DNA of 14,961 nucleotides from Pseudomonadota bacterium. GTDB lineage: Bacteria > Pseudomonadota > Gammaproteobacteria > Magnimaribacterales > D2472. This document shows, in pieces, positions 1-6,450 of the stretch; the first letter of the stretch is position 1, and each line of letters opens with the position of its first letter. Both the position numbers and the translations under genes were made by a program. The stretch is from positions 1-14,961 of the forward strand of contig RGHK01000011.1 of the NCBI GenBank assembly GCA_010024215.1. Direction: 5' to 3'. Below the pieces are notes generated by a model. It did not search any database and was not told the origin of the DNA. It worked only from the letters and a program-made list of their open reading frames with translations.

Positions 1-90
1 GCATCAAGTAAACATGCCGAAGAGAGAGGAATGAAAGTCTATCCTCTGGCTGAATATGGTTGGTCAATAGTTGAAAATAACTTTAAATAG
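1..90 (+). CDS. C-terminal tail of an unidentified protein (partial, 5' end outside window)
   Basis: An open frame enters from the left edge and ends at TAG 88-90, giving the last 29 residues of a protein. The tail reads HAEERGMKVYPLAEYGW and then SIVENNFK. The pattern of a helix ending in ERGMKVYPL loosely resembles the C-terminal end of small GNAT-like acetyltransferases of the YjdJ type, but 29 residues are too few for an assignment. The stop overlaps the 3' end of the convergent PepSY gene by 8 bp, which fits a compact genome. I treat the frame as real because it stays open to the edge and the composition looks protein-like. The function is unknown. Confidence 0.5.
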   Translation, partial: ASSKHAEERGMKVYPLAEYGWSIVENNFK

Positions 91-694
91 TTTTTCTAAA
101 GAACAGTATTACTCCTGAAATAGAACTAACTAAAGCAAGAATAGAGAATATCTTTAGCAAGATATTATTTATATTATCTCTGTCTTGATAATCCATAATA
201 TGTAATGCCCACAACAGATCCCAAGCTCGCCATGAATCAGATCTTATTGCCGCAACATCTCCAGTTATTGGATCAATATAGATATTAATACCATCTTTTG
301 TGTCTGTAGAAACTTTATAGATGGGCAATCTTCTTCCCCTAAACTCAGCTCCTCTTTCTGCTTTTTCTATCAAACTTACCTCTGTTGGGTTTAATGAAGT
401 TTTTTCTTTAGCAATATTTATCGCTTCACTTGGAAGCAAATTATTCACAGGTAAATTATCTGGGTAAGTTAGGTAGGTTTTTAAACCATTCTCATTTTTT
501 TCAATGATTTCTTGACCAAGTCTTTTGAATATTCTGTATTCGGTTTCAAGTGGCAAACGATATTGTTCACCTCTGACCATTTCAATCTTGTTATATGCGA
601 AGTAAATGCCAGATATAGTCCACAACAAAAGTTGTATAGCAATAAATATACTTAAATATCTATGAATTTTCCTTACCGTTAAGTTCCTGCGCAT
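83..694 (-). CDS. PepSY domain membrane protein
   Basis: A 203-residue protein with two membrane helices around a periplasmic PepSY-like domain. A basic N-terminus (RRNLTVRKIHR) precedes the first hydrophobic helix at about residues 14-34 (from YLSIFIAIQLLLW). A soluble middle of about residues 40-175 contains the PepSY-like core, including the segment INIYIDPITGDVAAI. A second helix lies at about residues 180-199, followed by a positive tail (FRKTI). His11 near helix 1 and WALHIMDY before helix 2 are typical of the PepSY_TM family, where such histidines are thought to face haem or metal. The ATG follows the folK stop directly with no gap, so it is probably translated in the folB-folK operon. 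The precise role is unknown; membrane-associated redox or iron functions are common for the family. Confidence 0.72.
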   Translation of the reverse strand: MRRNLTVRKIHRYLSIFIAIQLLLWTISGIYFAYNKIEMVRGEQYRLPLETEYRIFKRLGQEIIEKNENGLKTYLTYPDNLPVNNLLPSEAINIAKEKTSLNPTEVSLIEKAERGAEFRGRRLPIYKVSTDTKDGINIYIDPITGDVAAIRSDSWRAWDLLWALHIMDYQDRDNINNILLKIFSILALVSSISGVILFFRKTI

Positions 695-1069
695 TTAAAG
701 AATTTCCTTAAGGGGCTCTGAAACAAATGAGTATTTCTCAATTTCATCACTCTCATAAATTATCTCATCCTCATCGATTTGCAGGATAATATCAATATCA
801 AGTGTCCTTGCACTAAATTTTGGTACATCTCTTTCTCTACCAGATTGATTCTCAATTTCCTTAAGCTTTTGATTTAGCTGATCAAAATCTAGCTCCGACT
901 CTCCAGCAACTACTAAATTCAAAAAGTCATCACCTTCAAAACCCTCAGCTTTGGTTTTGTGTATAGATGAAAATTTTGTATTGGTGAGTATTTTATTTAG
1001 TTGCTCAATTGCAAAAATAATATTCGTTTCAGCGTTTATATTACTTCCAAGAGATAAAAAATATTGCAT
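695..1069 (-). CDS. folK: 2-amino-4-hydroxy-6-hydroxymethyldihydropteridine pyrophosphokinase, short form
   Basis: FolK transfers pyrophosphate from ATP to 6-hydroxymethyl-7,8-dihydropterin in folate synthesis. Recognisable features are the N-terminal LSLGSNI, the FLN segment (about residues 48-50), the acidic IE before GRER, and ARTLDIDIIL, which carries the two Mg-binding aspartates (Asp95 and Asp97 in E. coli). The protein has only 124 residues against about 160 in E. coli. It stops right after a degenerate FVSEPLKEIL. The third-loop His and Arg (E. coli His115 and Arg121, in a PHxxxxxR-like segment) have no counterpart: no His or Arg follows the LDID motif. Trp89 is replaced by Phe. The start ATG overlaps the folB stop by one base (TAATG), and the stop abuts the next gene. 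The family call is firm; full activity is less certain. Confidence 0.85.
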   Translation of the reverse strand: MQYFLSLGSNINAETNIIFAIEQLNKILTNTKFSSIHKTKAEGFEGDDFLNLVVAGESELDFDQLNQKLKEIENQSGRERDVPKFSARTLDIDIILQIDEDEIIYESDEIEKYSFVSEPLKEIL

Positions 1070-1416
1070 TATCTATATATAACTAAGCCAACATCTTTAG
1101 AGCCTCTAATCGCTCCAGGTTTTGAAACTCTTAATTTAATTGACTCAACGCCAAATTCATTCTTTATCAAAGAAGCTATACCCTCAGCAAGAGTCTCTTG
1201 AAGTTGAAAGGAAGATTCCTCAACAAATTTTATTACAGCTTTGGCAATTGCCTTGTAATCTGTTGCATCTTCGATTGAATCTGTTGCAGCAGCTTTTTTG
1301 CAATCAAATGGGAACTCAAGATCAATGCTAACCTCTTGTTTTTCTTTTCTTTCCCAATCAAATATACCTATTATTGTTTTGATTCGCAGATCTTTGATAT
1401 ATATAACATCTTTCAT
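1069..1416 (-). CDS. folB: Dihydroneopterin aldolase
   Basis: FolB cleaves 7,8-dihydroneopterin to 6-hydroxymethyldihydropterin and glycolaldehyde, the step before FolK. The sequence matches the family along its length: MKDVIYIKDLRIKTIIGIFDW at the N-terminus (catalytic Glu follows in the WERKEKQ region), an ATDYKAIAKAV middle, and VSKPGAIRGSKDVGL at the C-terminus with the conserved catalytic Lys. I chose the ATG at 1416. It gives 115 residues that align from the first residue with E. coli FolB, and it overlaps the tsaD stop in an ATGA arrangement typical of coupled translation. A longer frame from ATG 1440 would add eight unconserved residues inside tsaD. It is the middle gene of tsaD-folB-folK. 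The same neighbours occur in pseudomonads, there with plsY beside tsaD. Confidence 0.93.
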   Translation of the reverse strand: MKDVIYIKDLRIKTIIGIFDWERKEKQEVSIDLEFPFDCKKAAATDSIEDATDYKAIAKAVIKFVEESSFQLQETLAEGIASLIKNEFGVESIKLRVSKPGAIRGSKDVGLVIYR

Positions 1417-2417
1417 TTTTTTAATTCGCTCAATGGCCATCTCGCTCTTACATAAGATGCCTTATGCTCAATCTTATCAGAAGATCTTAATGATCCTACA
1501 AAAGCAATCATTGCAGCATTATCTCCACAGTATTTTAATGATGGGTAAAACACACTGATACCAAGTGAAGTTTCTAAATCTTTTATAGCAGCTCGAAGAG
1601 CCTTATTGGCTGCAACACCTCCTGCAATAATTACATCTGATCTGCCGCTAACTTCAACAGCTTTTTTTATCTTCTTGGTTAAGACATCAATGACAGCCTG
1701 TTGAAATGAAGCTGCAATATCTGCCTTCACTTGATCTGTTAGATCCTCAATGTCCCTAACCGTATATAAAACTGACGTTTTTAGTCCGCTAAAGCTTAGA
1801 TCAAGGTTATCGCTATGAATCATTGGCCTTGGAAAATCATAAGCCTTTGAATTTCCTTGTAATGCAAGCTTCTCAATATGCGGCCCACCTGGATATGGTA
1901 GTTCTAATAATTTACCTACTTTGTCGAAAGCTTCTCCGACTGCATCATCTTGAGATTGTCCTAAAATTTCATATTCTCCCCTCTCTTTTACATCTACAAT
2001 CATGCTGTGTCCACCACTTACAAGTAGAGAAATATAAGGAGTTTGAATTTCAGGAAATTCCATTACTGGTGACATTAAATGGCCTTCTAGGTGGTTTATA
2101 GGAAGTAAGGGTTTGTTTAATGCTGCCGACAGCCCTTGTGCAAAATTTTCACCTATTAAGAGAGCTCCCAACAAACCCGGTCCTGAGGTATAAGCAATTT
2201 GATCTATTGAACTAATATCAATATCTCCAAGAGCCTCTTTTAAAACAGTAACAATTTTTACACAATGATCTCGAGAGGCCAATTCTGGCACAACCCCTCC
2301 ATACTCAGCATGCATTTTAATTTGACTAAATACTGACTCTCCAATAATTCCTTTCTCAGAGTCATAAATTGCTATAGCAGTCTCATCACAAGAAGTTTCA
2401 ATTCCTAAAGTTTTCAT
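1413..2417 (-). CDS. tsaD: tRNA N6-adenosine threonylcarbamoyltransferase TsaD
   Basis: TsaD transfers the threonylcarbamoyl group from threonylcarbamoyl-AMP to A37 of ANN-decoding tRNAs, working with TsaB and TsaE in the cytoplasm. The 334-residue length matches E. coli TsaD (337). The ASKHA-fold features are intact: LGIETSCDETA at the N-terminus, VPELASRDH (residues 43-51), the metal-binding NHLEGH (His109 and His113), SGGH (134-137), DAVGEAFDKVGK (158-169), the FSGLKT stretch, AGGVAANKALR, and the C-terminal CGDNAAMIA with its metal-binding Asp. It is the first gene of the leftward tsaD-folB-folK-PepSY operon and is divergent from rpsU across 59 bp, a common gammaproteobacterial layout. 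The start ATG at 2417 fits the family N-terminus. Confidence 0.97.
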   Translation of the reverse strand: MKTLGIETSCDETAIAIYDSEKGIIGESVFSQIKMHAEYGGVVPELASRDHCVKIVTVLKEALGDIDISSIDQIAYTSGPGLLGALLIGENFAQGLSAALNKPLLPINHLEGHLMSPVMEFPEIQTPYISLLVSGGHSMIVDVKERGEYEILGQSQDDAVGEAFDKVGKLLELPYPGGPHIEKLALQGNSKAYDFPRPMIHSDNLDLSFSGLKTSVLYTVRDIEDLTDQVKADIAASFQQAVIDVLTKKIKKAVEVSGRSDVIIAGGVAANKALRAAIKDLETSLGISVFYPSLKYCGDNAAMIAFVGSLRSSDKIEHKASYVRARWPLSELKK

Positions 2418-2476
2418 AAATTTTTAATAAATGTTTTGCAAAATTATCAATTACAGCCTAAACTACGCGACTAATT
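2418..2476. promoter_or_regulatory. Divergent tsaD/rpsU intergenic region with a candidate rpsU promoter
   Basis: These 59 bp must carry both divergent promoters. For rpsU, TTGCAA (2436-2441) and TAAACT (2459-2464) are separated by 17 bp, each matching 4 of 6 consensus bases. A start site about 7 bp downstream would leave only about 6 nt of leader, so the message would be nearly leaderless. No Shine-Dalgarno sequence is visible before the rpsU ATG. On the opposite strand the region is AT-rich with weak -10-like hexamers for tsaD, none convincing. Confidence 0.35.
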
Positions 2477-2695
2477 ATGCCTTCAATTATAATAAAAGAA
2501 ACAGAACATTTTGACATTGGTTTAAGAAAGTTCAAGCGTGCCTGCGAAAAAGCAGCTATTGTACCTGAAATCAGAGCAAGAGAGTTCTATGAAAAACCAA
2601 CAGAGAAAAGAAAACGATTAATGGCTGCTGCTGTTAAACGTGCTAGAAAATCAAATAGGAAATATTCATTTCCAAGACAAAGATCTTTTAGATAA
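2477..2695 (+). CDS. rpsU: 30S ribosomal protein S21
   Basis: Small basic S21 protein of 72 residues, a late-assembling component of the 30S subunit near the anti-Shine-Dalgarno end of 16S rRNA. The N-terminal FDIGLRKFKRACEKA and the central REFYEKPTEKRKR are the family signature, and the basic C-terminus (ARKSNRKYSFPRQRSFR) is normal for Proteobacteria. In most gammaproteobacteria rpsU leads the rpsU-dnaG-rpoD macromolecular synthesis operon, often with yqeY following it. Here yqeY follows 2 bp after the stop, but dnaG and rpoD are absent and rph comes next. No Shine-Dalgarno sequence precedes the ATG. Confidence 0.97.
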   Translation: MPSIIIKETEHFDIGLRKFKRACEKAAIVPEIRAREFYEKPTEKRKRLMAAAVKRARKSNRKYSFPRQRSFR

Positions 2696-2697
2696 TC

Positions 2698-3144
2698 TTG
2701 ACACTTCTCTCTCAAATCCAATCTGATCTTAAGCAAGCAATGCTTGATAAGGATGATATGACTCGAGATACTTTAAGAATGTTTAAGTCTGAGGTACAGA
2801 AGTTTGAGATTGATAGTAAGGAAACTGTTGATGACGCTAAAGCCCTTCAGATAATCAATAAAATGATTAAACAAAGAAATGATTCGATCACACAATTTAC
2901 TAATGGTGGCAGAACTGATTTAGCAGAAAAAGAACAAGAGGAAGTAAAAGTTCTTTCTAAATATAAACCTGAACAATTAGATGAAGCTCAAATAGCCGAT
3001 AAGGTAAAAGATGCTATTGCAAATACTGGTGCATCAAATATGCAAGATATTGGTAAAGTTATGGGTATTCTTAAAAACTCTATACCGGCTGGCACTGCTG
3101 ATATGGGTCTGGTAAGTAAAATCGTTAAAGAACATTTATCATAA
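2698..3144 (+). CDS. yqeY: GatB/YqeY domain-containing protein
   Basis: A 148-residue all-helical YqeY protein. The family shares the C-terminal tRNA-binding tail domain of the GatB amidotransferase subunit; its own physiological role is not well established. Recognisable stretches are LLSQIQSDLKQAM, then RDTLRMFKSEVQK, QIINKMIKQRNDSI and SKYKPEQLDE, ending with the characteristic DIGKVMGILK and VSKIVKEHL. The start is a TTG at 2698, two bases after the rpsU stop. The family N-terminus (M-S/T-LLxxIxxDxKxAM) aligns exactly with it, and the next in-frame ATG (2740) would remove conserved sequence. The tight spacing to rpsU indicates cotranscription and probably coupled translation. Confidence 0.92.
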   Translation: MTLLSQIQSDLKQAMLDKDDMTRDTLRMFKSEVQKFEIDSKETVDDAKALQIINKMIKQRNDSITQFTNGGRTDLAEKEQEEVKVLSKYKPEQLDEAQIADKVKDAIANTGASNMQDIGKVMGILKNSIPAGTADMGLVSKIVKEHLS

Positions 3145-3177
3145 ACAACTGGATCAATGCGTCCATAGGATAAGATT

Positions 3178-3882
3178 ATGGAAAGAAGCAACAACAGACA
3201 TACAAATCAATTAAGAGAAATCACTATAGAGCCTCATGTCAACATGCATGCAGAAGGTTCGGTTTTGGTGTCTTTTGGTAATACAAAAGTTATATGCACA
3301 GCAACGATTGATACGAATGTTCCTAGATGGATGAAAGGTAGTGATGAAGGATGGGTGACTGCCGAATATGGCATGCTTCCTAGATCAACTAACGAAAGAA
3401 TGGGTAGAGAAGCAGCACGAGGAAAGCAAAGTGGTCGAACTCAAGAGATTCAAAGATTAATAGGAAGATCTCTTAGACAGGCTGTCGATTTAAAATATAT
3501 AAAAGGAAAAACTATAAATGTTGATTGTGATGTAATCCAAGCAGATGGTGGAACTAGAACTGCATCCATTACTGGTGGATGTGTTGCATTATTTTTGGCG
3601 CTTAAAAACCATCATGATGACCACAGAGCAATGAAGTCGCTTGTAGCTGCAGTTTCTTTAGGAATTCTTAATAATGAGGTTATTCTCGATCTTGATTACA
3701 ATGAAGATAGTAGTGCTGAAACTGACCTAAACCTTGTTATGACAGAATCTCTGAATTTAATTGAAATTCAGGGCACTGCAGAGGAAGCTCCCTTTTCTAA
3801 AGATCAACTTAGTGAAATGTTAGAAATTGGAAGCTCGGCAATTGCTGATATTATTGAAAAACAAAAAAACTGTTTAAAGTGA
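3178..3882 (+). CDS. rph: Ribonuclease PH
   Basis: RNase PH is a phosphate-dependent 3'-5' exoribonuclease that trims tRNA precursors and helps turn over structured RNA. It works as a ring of six subunits. The 234-residue protein is full length. It shows R-x-x-QLREI near the start, EGSVLVSFGNTKVICTA, GWVTAEYGMLPRST, the phosphate-site segment GKQSGRTQEIQRLIGRSLR, the INVDCDVIQADGGTRTASI block and the metal-site stretch LDLDYNEDSSAETDLN. An AGGA Shine-Dalgarno (3167-3170) sits 7 nt before the ATG. The gene follows yqeY by 33 bp and its stop overlaps the pyrE start (GTGA). The rph-pyrE pair is also an operon in E. coli. Confidence 0.97.
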   Translation: MERSNNRHTNQLREITIEPHVNMHAEGSVLVSFGNTKVICTATIDTNVPRWMKGSDEGWVTAEYGMLPRSTNERMGREAARGKQSGRTQEIQRLIGRSLRQAVDLKYIKGKTINVDCDVIQADGGTRTASITGGCVALFLALKNHHDDHRAMKSLVAAVSLGILNNEVILDLDYNEDSSAETDLNLVMTESLNLIEIQGTAEEAPFSKDQLSEMLEIGSSAIADIIEKQKNCLK

Positions 3883-4517
3883 AAGACTTCCAAAATAAAT
3901 TTCTTGAATTAGCTCTAGATGCTGAAGTATTGGCATTTGGTGACTTTACATTAAAATCTGGAAGACAAAGCCCCTACTTCTTTAATGCAGCAAAGATGCT
4001 TAATGGTGGTTACTTGTATAAATTAGCTGAATGTTATTACGAAGCTATTAAAGATTCTGATATCTCATTTGATTGTATCTATGGACCGGCATATAAAGGA
4101 ATCTTTTTGGGCTCTATTGTTTCAATGATTTTAAGCGAACATGGAGAAAACTATCCATTAGCTTTTAATAGAAAAGAAGTTAAAGATCATGGTGAAGGCG
4201 GAACAATTATCGGAAAAGATCCCGAAGGTGATGTGCTACTAATAGATGATGTTATATCTGCTGGCACAGCAGCAAAAGAATCAATAGAAATGATTGCCTC
4301 GTTAAATGCTAACCCAAAAATAATGTTAGTTGGCCTTGATAGACAAGAAAAAGGCAATGGAGATATGTCAGCAAAACAAGAATTGGAATCAAAATATGAT
4401 ATGCAAGTAATATCAATTATTGACTTAGATACTTTAATTTCATATTCAGAATCAAACTCTAGTTACGAAAAGTATGTTGAAAAGCTTCATGCCTATAGGA
4501 GCCAATGGGGAGCATAA
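3879..4517 (+). CDS. pyrE: Orotate phosphoribosyltransferase
   Basis: PyrE joins orotate to PRPP to make orotidine 5'-monophosphate in de novo pyrimidine synthesis. The 212-residue sequence follows E. coli PyrE throughout: FGDFTLKSGRQSPYFFNA, FDCIYGPAYKGI, the flexible catalytic loop FNRKEVKDHGEGG, the PRPP-binding DVLLIDDVISAGTA, and LDRQEKGNG near the C-terminus. The start is a GTG overlapping the rph stop (GTGA), so translation is probably coupled to rph. No attenuator hairpin of the kind between rph and pyrE in E. coli can exist here because the genes overlap. The stop is immediately followed by the ribE ATG. Confidence 0.97.
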   Translation: MKDFQNKFLELALDAEVLAFGDFTLKSGRQSPYFFNAAKMLNGGYLYKLAECYYEAIKDSDISFDCIYGPAYKGIFLGSIVSMILSEHGENYPLAFNRKEVKDHGEGGTIIGKDPEGDVLLIDDVISAGTAAKESIEMIASLNANPKIMLVGLDRQEKGNGDMSAKQELESKYDMQVISIIDLDTLISYSESNSSYEKYVEKLHAYRSQWGA

Positions 4518-5132
4518 ATGTTTTCAGGAATTGTTTCTCACAAGGCAAAAATCGTTAATGTAAAAAAATACAATGACTATGTAAGCCTAACAATCAAATC
4601 GCCCGCGGGCTTTAATACCCAACTAAAAAAAGGTGCAAGTATATCTGTGAATGGCGTTTGTTTAACCTCAAAAGATAGTGGTAAAAATAATCTTAAGTTT
4701 GATGTAATTGAAGAAACTTTAAAAAAAACAAATTTAAATAGTGTTATTAAAGGTGACATTGTAAATCTTGAAAGATCGATAAAAGCTTCAACTGAAATTG
4801 GCGGACATCTTATGTCAGGACATATTCACTTTACTGCAAAAGTAAAAAAAATAATTGAAAAAGATAATACTAAAGATATGAATATATCTTTGCCTGGAAA
4901 ATATTCTGATTATGTAATGGAGAAAGGCTACATAGGTGTTAATGGTTGTAGTTTAACCATTGGGAGTGTTTTAAAAAATACTTTTAACATTCATCTCATT
5001 CCTGAAACTCTAAAGATTACTAATCTTAACAACCTGAATGTGGGTGATGAGCTAAATATAGAAATAGATCAAACTACAATTACAATTGTAAATACTGTTA
5101 AAAAAACCTTAGCTGCTCAAAAATCTAGATAG
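4518..5132 (+). CDS. ribE: Riboflavin synthase, alpha subunit
   Basis: Riboflavin synthase converts two molecules of 6,7-dimethyl-8-ribityllumazine into riboflavin and a pyrimidinedione. The gene is called ribE or ribC depending on species. The 204-residue protein has the duplicated lumazine-binding domain. Repeat 1 has the N-terminal FSGIVSHKA and SVNGVCLT with Cys48; the GGHLMSGH region carries His97 and His102; repeat 2 has GVNGCSLTIG with Ser145. These match the residues implicated in catalysis in E. coli (Cys48, His102, Ser146). It starts directly after the pyrE stop with no gap and ends inside the 3' end of the convergent pyrB gene. No FMN riboswitch is present, so expression probably follows the rpsU-pyrE run. 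Confidence 0.95.
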   Translation: MFSGIVSHKAKIVNVKKYNDYVSLTIKSPAGFNTQLKKGASISVNGVCLTSKDSGKNNLKFDVIEETLKKTNLNSVIKGDIVNLERSIKASTEIGGHLMSGHIHFTAKVKKIIEKDNTKDMNISLPGKYSDYVMEKGYIGVNGCSLTIGSVLKNTFNIHLIPETLKITNLNNLNVGDELNIEIDQTTITIVNTVKKTLAAQKSR

Positions 5133-6014
5133 AACTGCCATTCTAACAGCAACGCCATTGGCAACTTGATTCCTAATTACAGATTGCTCGCAATGATATA
5201 CGCTCTCTGAGATCTCTACATAGTTAACTGGTCCAGGATGCATGATGATTGCATCTCCTTTAGCTTGTTCAAGTCTTTCAGTGGTTATTTGATATGCTTG
5301 TTTGTATTCTTCTAAATCAAGATCTAAGGTTTCCTCAAACCTTTCATATTGTATTCTCAATGTCATCACCACATCAGCATCCTGAAGAGCAATATCTAGG
5401 TCAGGTTCATACTTTCCTAAAGCAGGGTCTAGGTATTTTGTAGACATACTTGGATGACCACAAAATGTTAATGAGCCAAATGAGAAATTAGATATACCTT
5501 CAACAAAAGATGAAGTTACTCTTGAGTGGTCTAAATCTCCGACAATTACTATATTTAAGCCATCTAAAGATTCCTTAAACTCCATAATTGTCATTAAATC
5601 TATAAGTGCTTGAGTTGGATGAGAGATTGATCCCTCTCCTCCATTAATAAATACCATTTCTGGTAAGTAATCAGATAAATCTCTTATAACAGAATTTGGG
5701 TGCCTTAGAACACAAAGATCAACACCCATTAAACTAAGAGCATCTACAGTTTCAAATATAGATTCTCCCTTTTCAACTGAAGAATTTGAAATATCAAAGC
5801 CCACAACAGAACAACCAAGGTTCTTTGCAGCAATTTCAAATGAAGATTTGGTTCTAGTGCTTGGCTCACAAAAAACATTTGCTACTGTTTTATCTGGAAA
5901 TAAATTTTCTTTTCTGAAAGAACCATCGCCAAGTTTAAAATTTTTAGCAAATTCAATTAAATCTAATATCTCTTTTTTTGATAAATCGCTTATTGATAAA
6001 AGATTCTTAGTCAT
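5109..6014 (-). CDS. pyrB: Aspartate carbamoyltransferase, catalytic chain
   Basis: PyrB condenses carbamoyl phosphate with aspartate, the committed step of pyrimidine synthesis. Visible features of the 301-residue chain are the carbamoyl-phosphate site FCEPSTRTKSSFE (Ser52-Thr55), the SVEKGES loop reaching into the neighbouring active site (Lys82), GGEGSISHPTQALIDLMT (His132, Gln135), the aspartate-site RIQYER (Arg220, Gln222) and HPGPVN (259-264), whose usual following Arg-Gly is reduced to a single Tyr. No pyrI regulatory chain or pyrC-like partner lies next to it, so allosteric control may be absent. It overlaps the end of ridA by 8 bp, suggesting a ridA-pyrB unit. Its last 24 bp overlap ribE tail to tail. 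Confidence 0.96.
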   Translation of the reverse strand: MTKNLLSISDLSKKEILDLIEFAKNFKLGDGSFRKENLFPDKTVANVFCEPSTRTKSSFEIAAKNLGCSVVGFDISNSSVEKGESIFETVDALSLMGVDLCVLRHPNSVIRDLSDYLPEMVFINGGEGSISHPTQALIDLMTIMEFKESLDGLNIVIVGDLDHSRVTSSFVEGISNFSFGSLTFCGHPSMSTKYLDPALGKYEPDLDIALQDADVVMTLRIQYERFEETLDLDLEEYKQAYQITTERLEQAKGDAIIMHPGPVNYVEISESVYHCEQSVIRNQVANGVAVRMAVLSRFLSS

Positions 6015-6393
6015 TGTTAATTAAAATTGCATCCATCTCCACATTCACACCAAGTGGCAATGCTGAAACTTCAACAGTTGCTCTTGCAGGATATGGTTCT
6101 TTGAAGTGTCTTTGCATTACTTCATTTACAACCGAAAAGTCATTCATATCTGTGATATAGATTGTTAACTTCACAATATTATCCAAGGAGGCATTTGCTT
6201 CATTGCATATTGCTGTTAAATTCTTTATTACCTGTTCGGCTTGTTGCTCAATTGATTGATTCATCAAATCACCTGTTTCAGGATTAATTGCTACCTGACC
6301 TGAAACAAAAGTGAAAGTTCCGGCATTTACAGCCTGAGAATAAGGTCCAATTGCTTTTGGAGCATTTTCTGTAAAAATAATTTTTTTATCCAT
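6007..6393 (-). CDS. ridA: RidA family enamine/imine deaminase
   Basis: RidA hydrolyses reactive 2-aminoacrylate and related enamines or imines made by PLP enzymes such as threonine dehydratase, preventing enzyme damage. The 128-residue protein is a full-length YjgF/UK114-type trimer subunit. It carries APKAIGPYSQAV near the N-terminus, FVSGQVAINPETG, and the diagnostic PYPARATVEVSALP with Arg104 (E. coli Arg105) plus Glu119. It lies between spoT and pyrB. E. coli has ridA beside pyrBI, while pseudomonads have it after spoT, so this locus combines both contexts. Its end overlaps the pyrB start by 8 bp. Confidence 0.95.
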   Translation of the reverse strand: MDKKIIFTENAPKAIGPYSQAVNAGTFTFVSGQVAINPETGDLMNQSIEQQAEQVIKNLTAICNEANASLDNIVKLTIYITDMNDFSVVNEVMQRHFKEPYPARATVEVSALPLGVNVEMDAILINND

Positions 6394-6450
6394 AAAGCTA
6401 ACTTAAATTAATTTTGATGCATTGTACCTAAAATATTTAATTTAGGTTCA
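6394..6450 (-). promoter_or_regulatory. spoT-ridA gap with a candidate ridA-pyrB -10 box
   Basis: On the minus strand TACAAT (6421-6426) matches 5 of 6 -10 bases and would start transcription about 20 nt before the ridA ATG. No good -35 hexamer is seen at 16-18 bp. A short inverted repeat (ACCTAAA at 6426-6432 with TTTAGGT at 6441-6447, 8-nt loop) overlaps this site. It has no U-tract, so I do not call it a terminator. Confidence 0.3.

Noticed and set aside
1298..1558. Plus-strand frames opposite folB and tsaD
   Set aside because: Both genes on the minus strand are certain; these frames have no conserved motifs.
2698..2703. TTGACA as a consensus -35 box
   Set aside because: It coincides with the TTG start and second codon of yqeY, and no -10 box lies 16-18 bp downstream.
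6426..6447. Inverted repeat after spoT as a terminator
   Set aside because: The stem is 7 bp and mostly A-T, with an 8-nt loop and no T-run after it; it probably arises by chance in AT-rich sequence.
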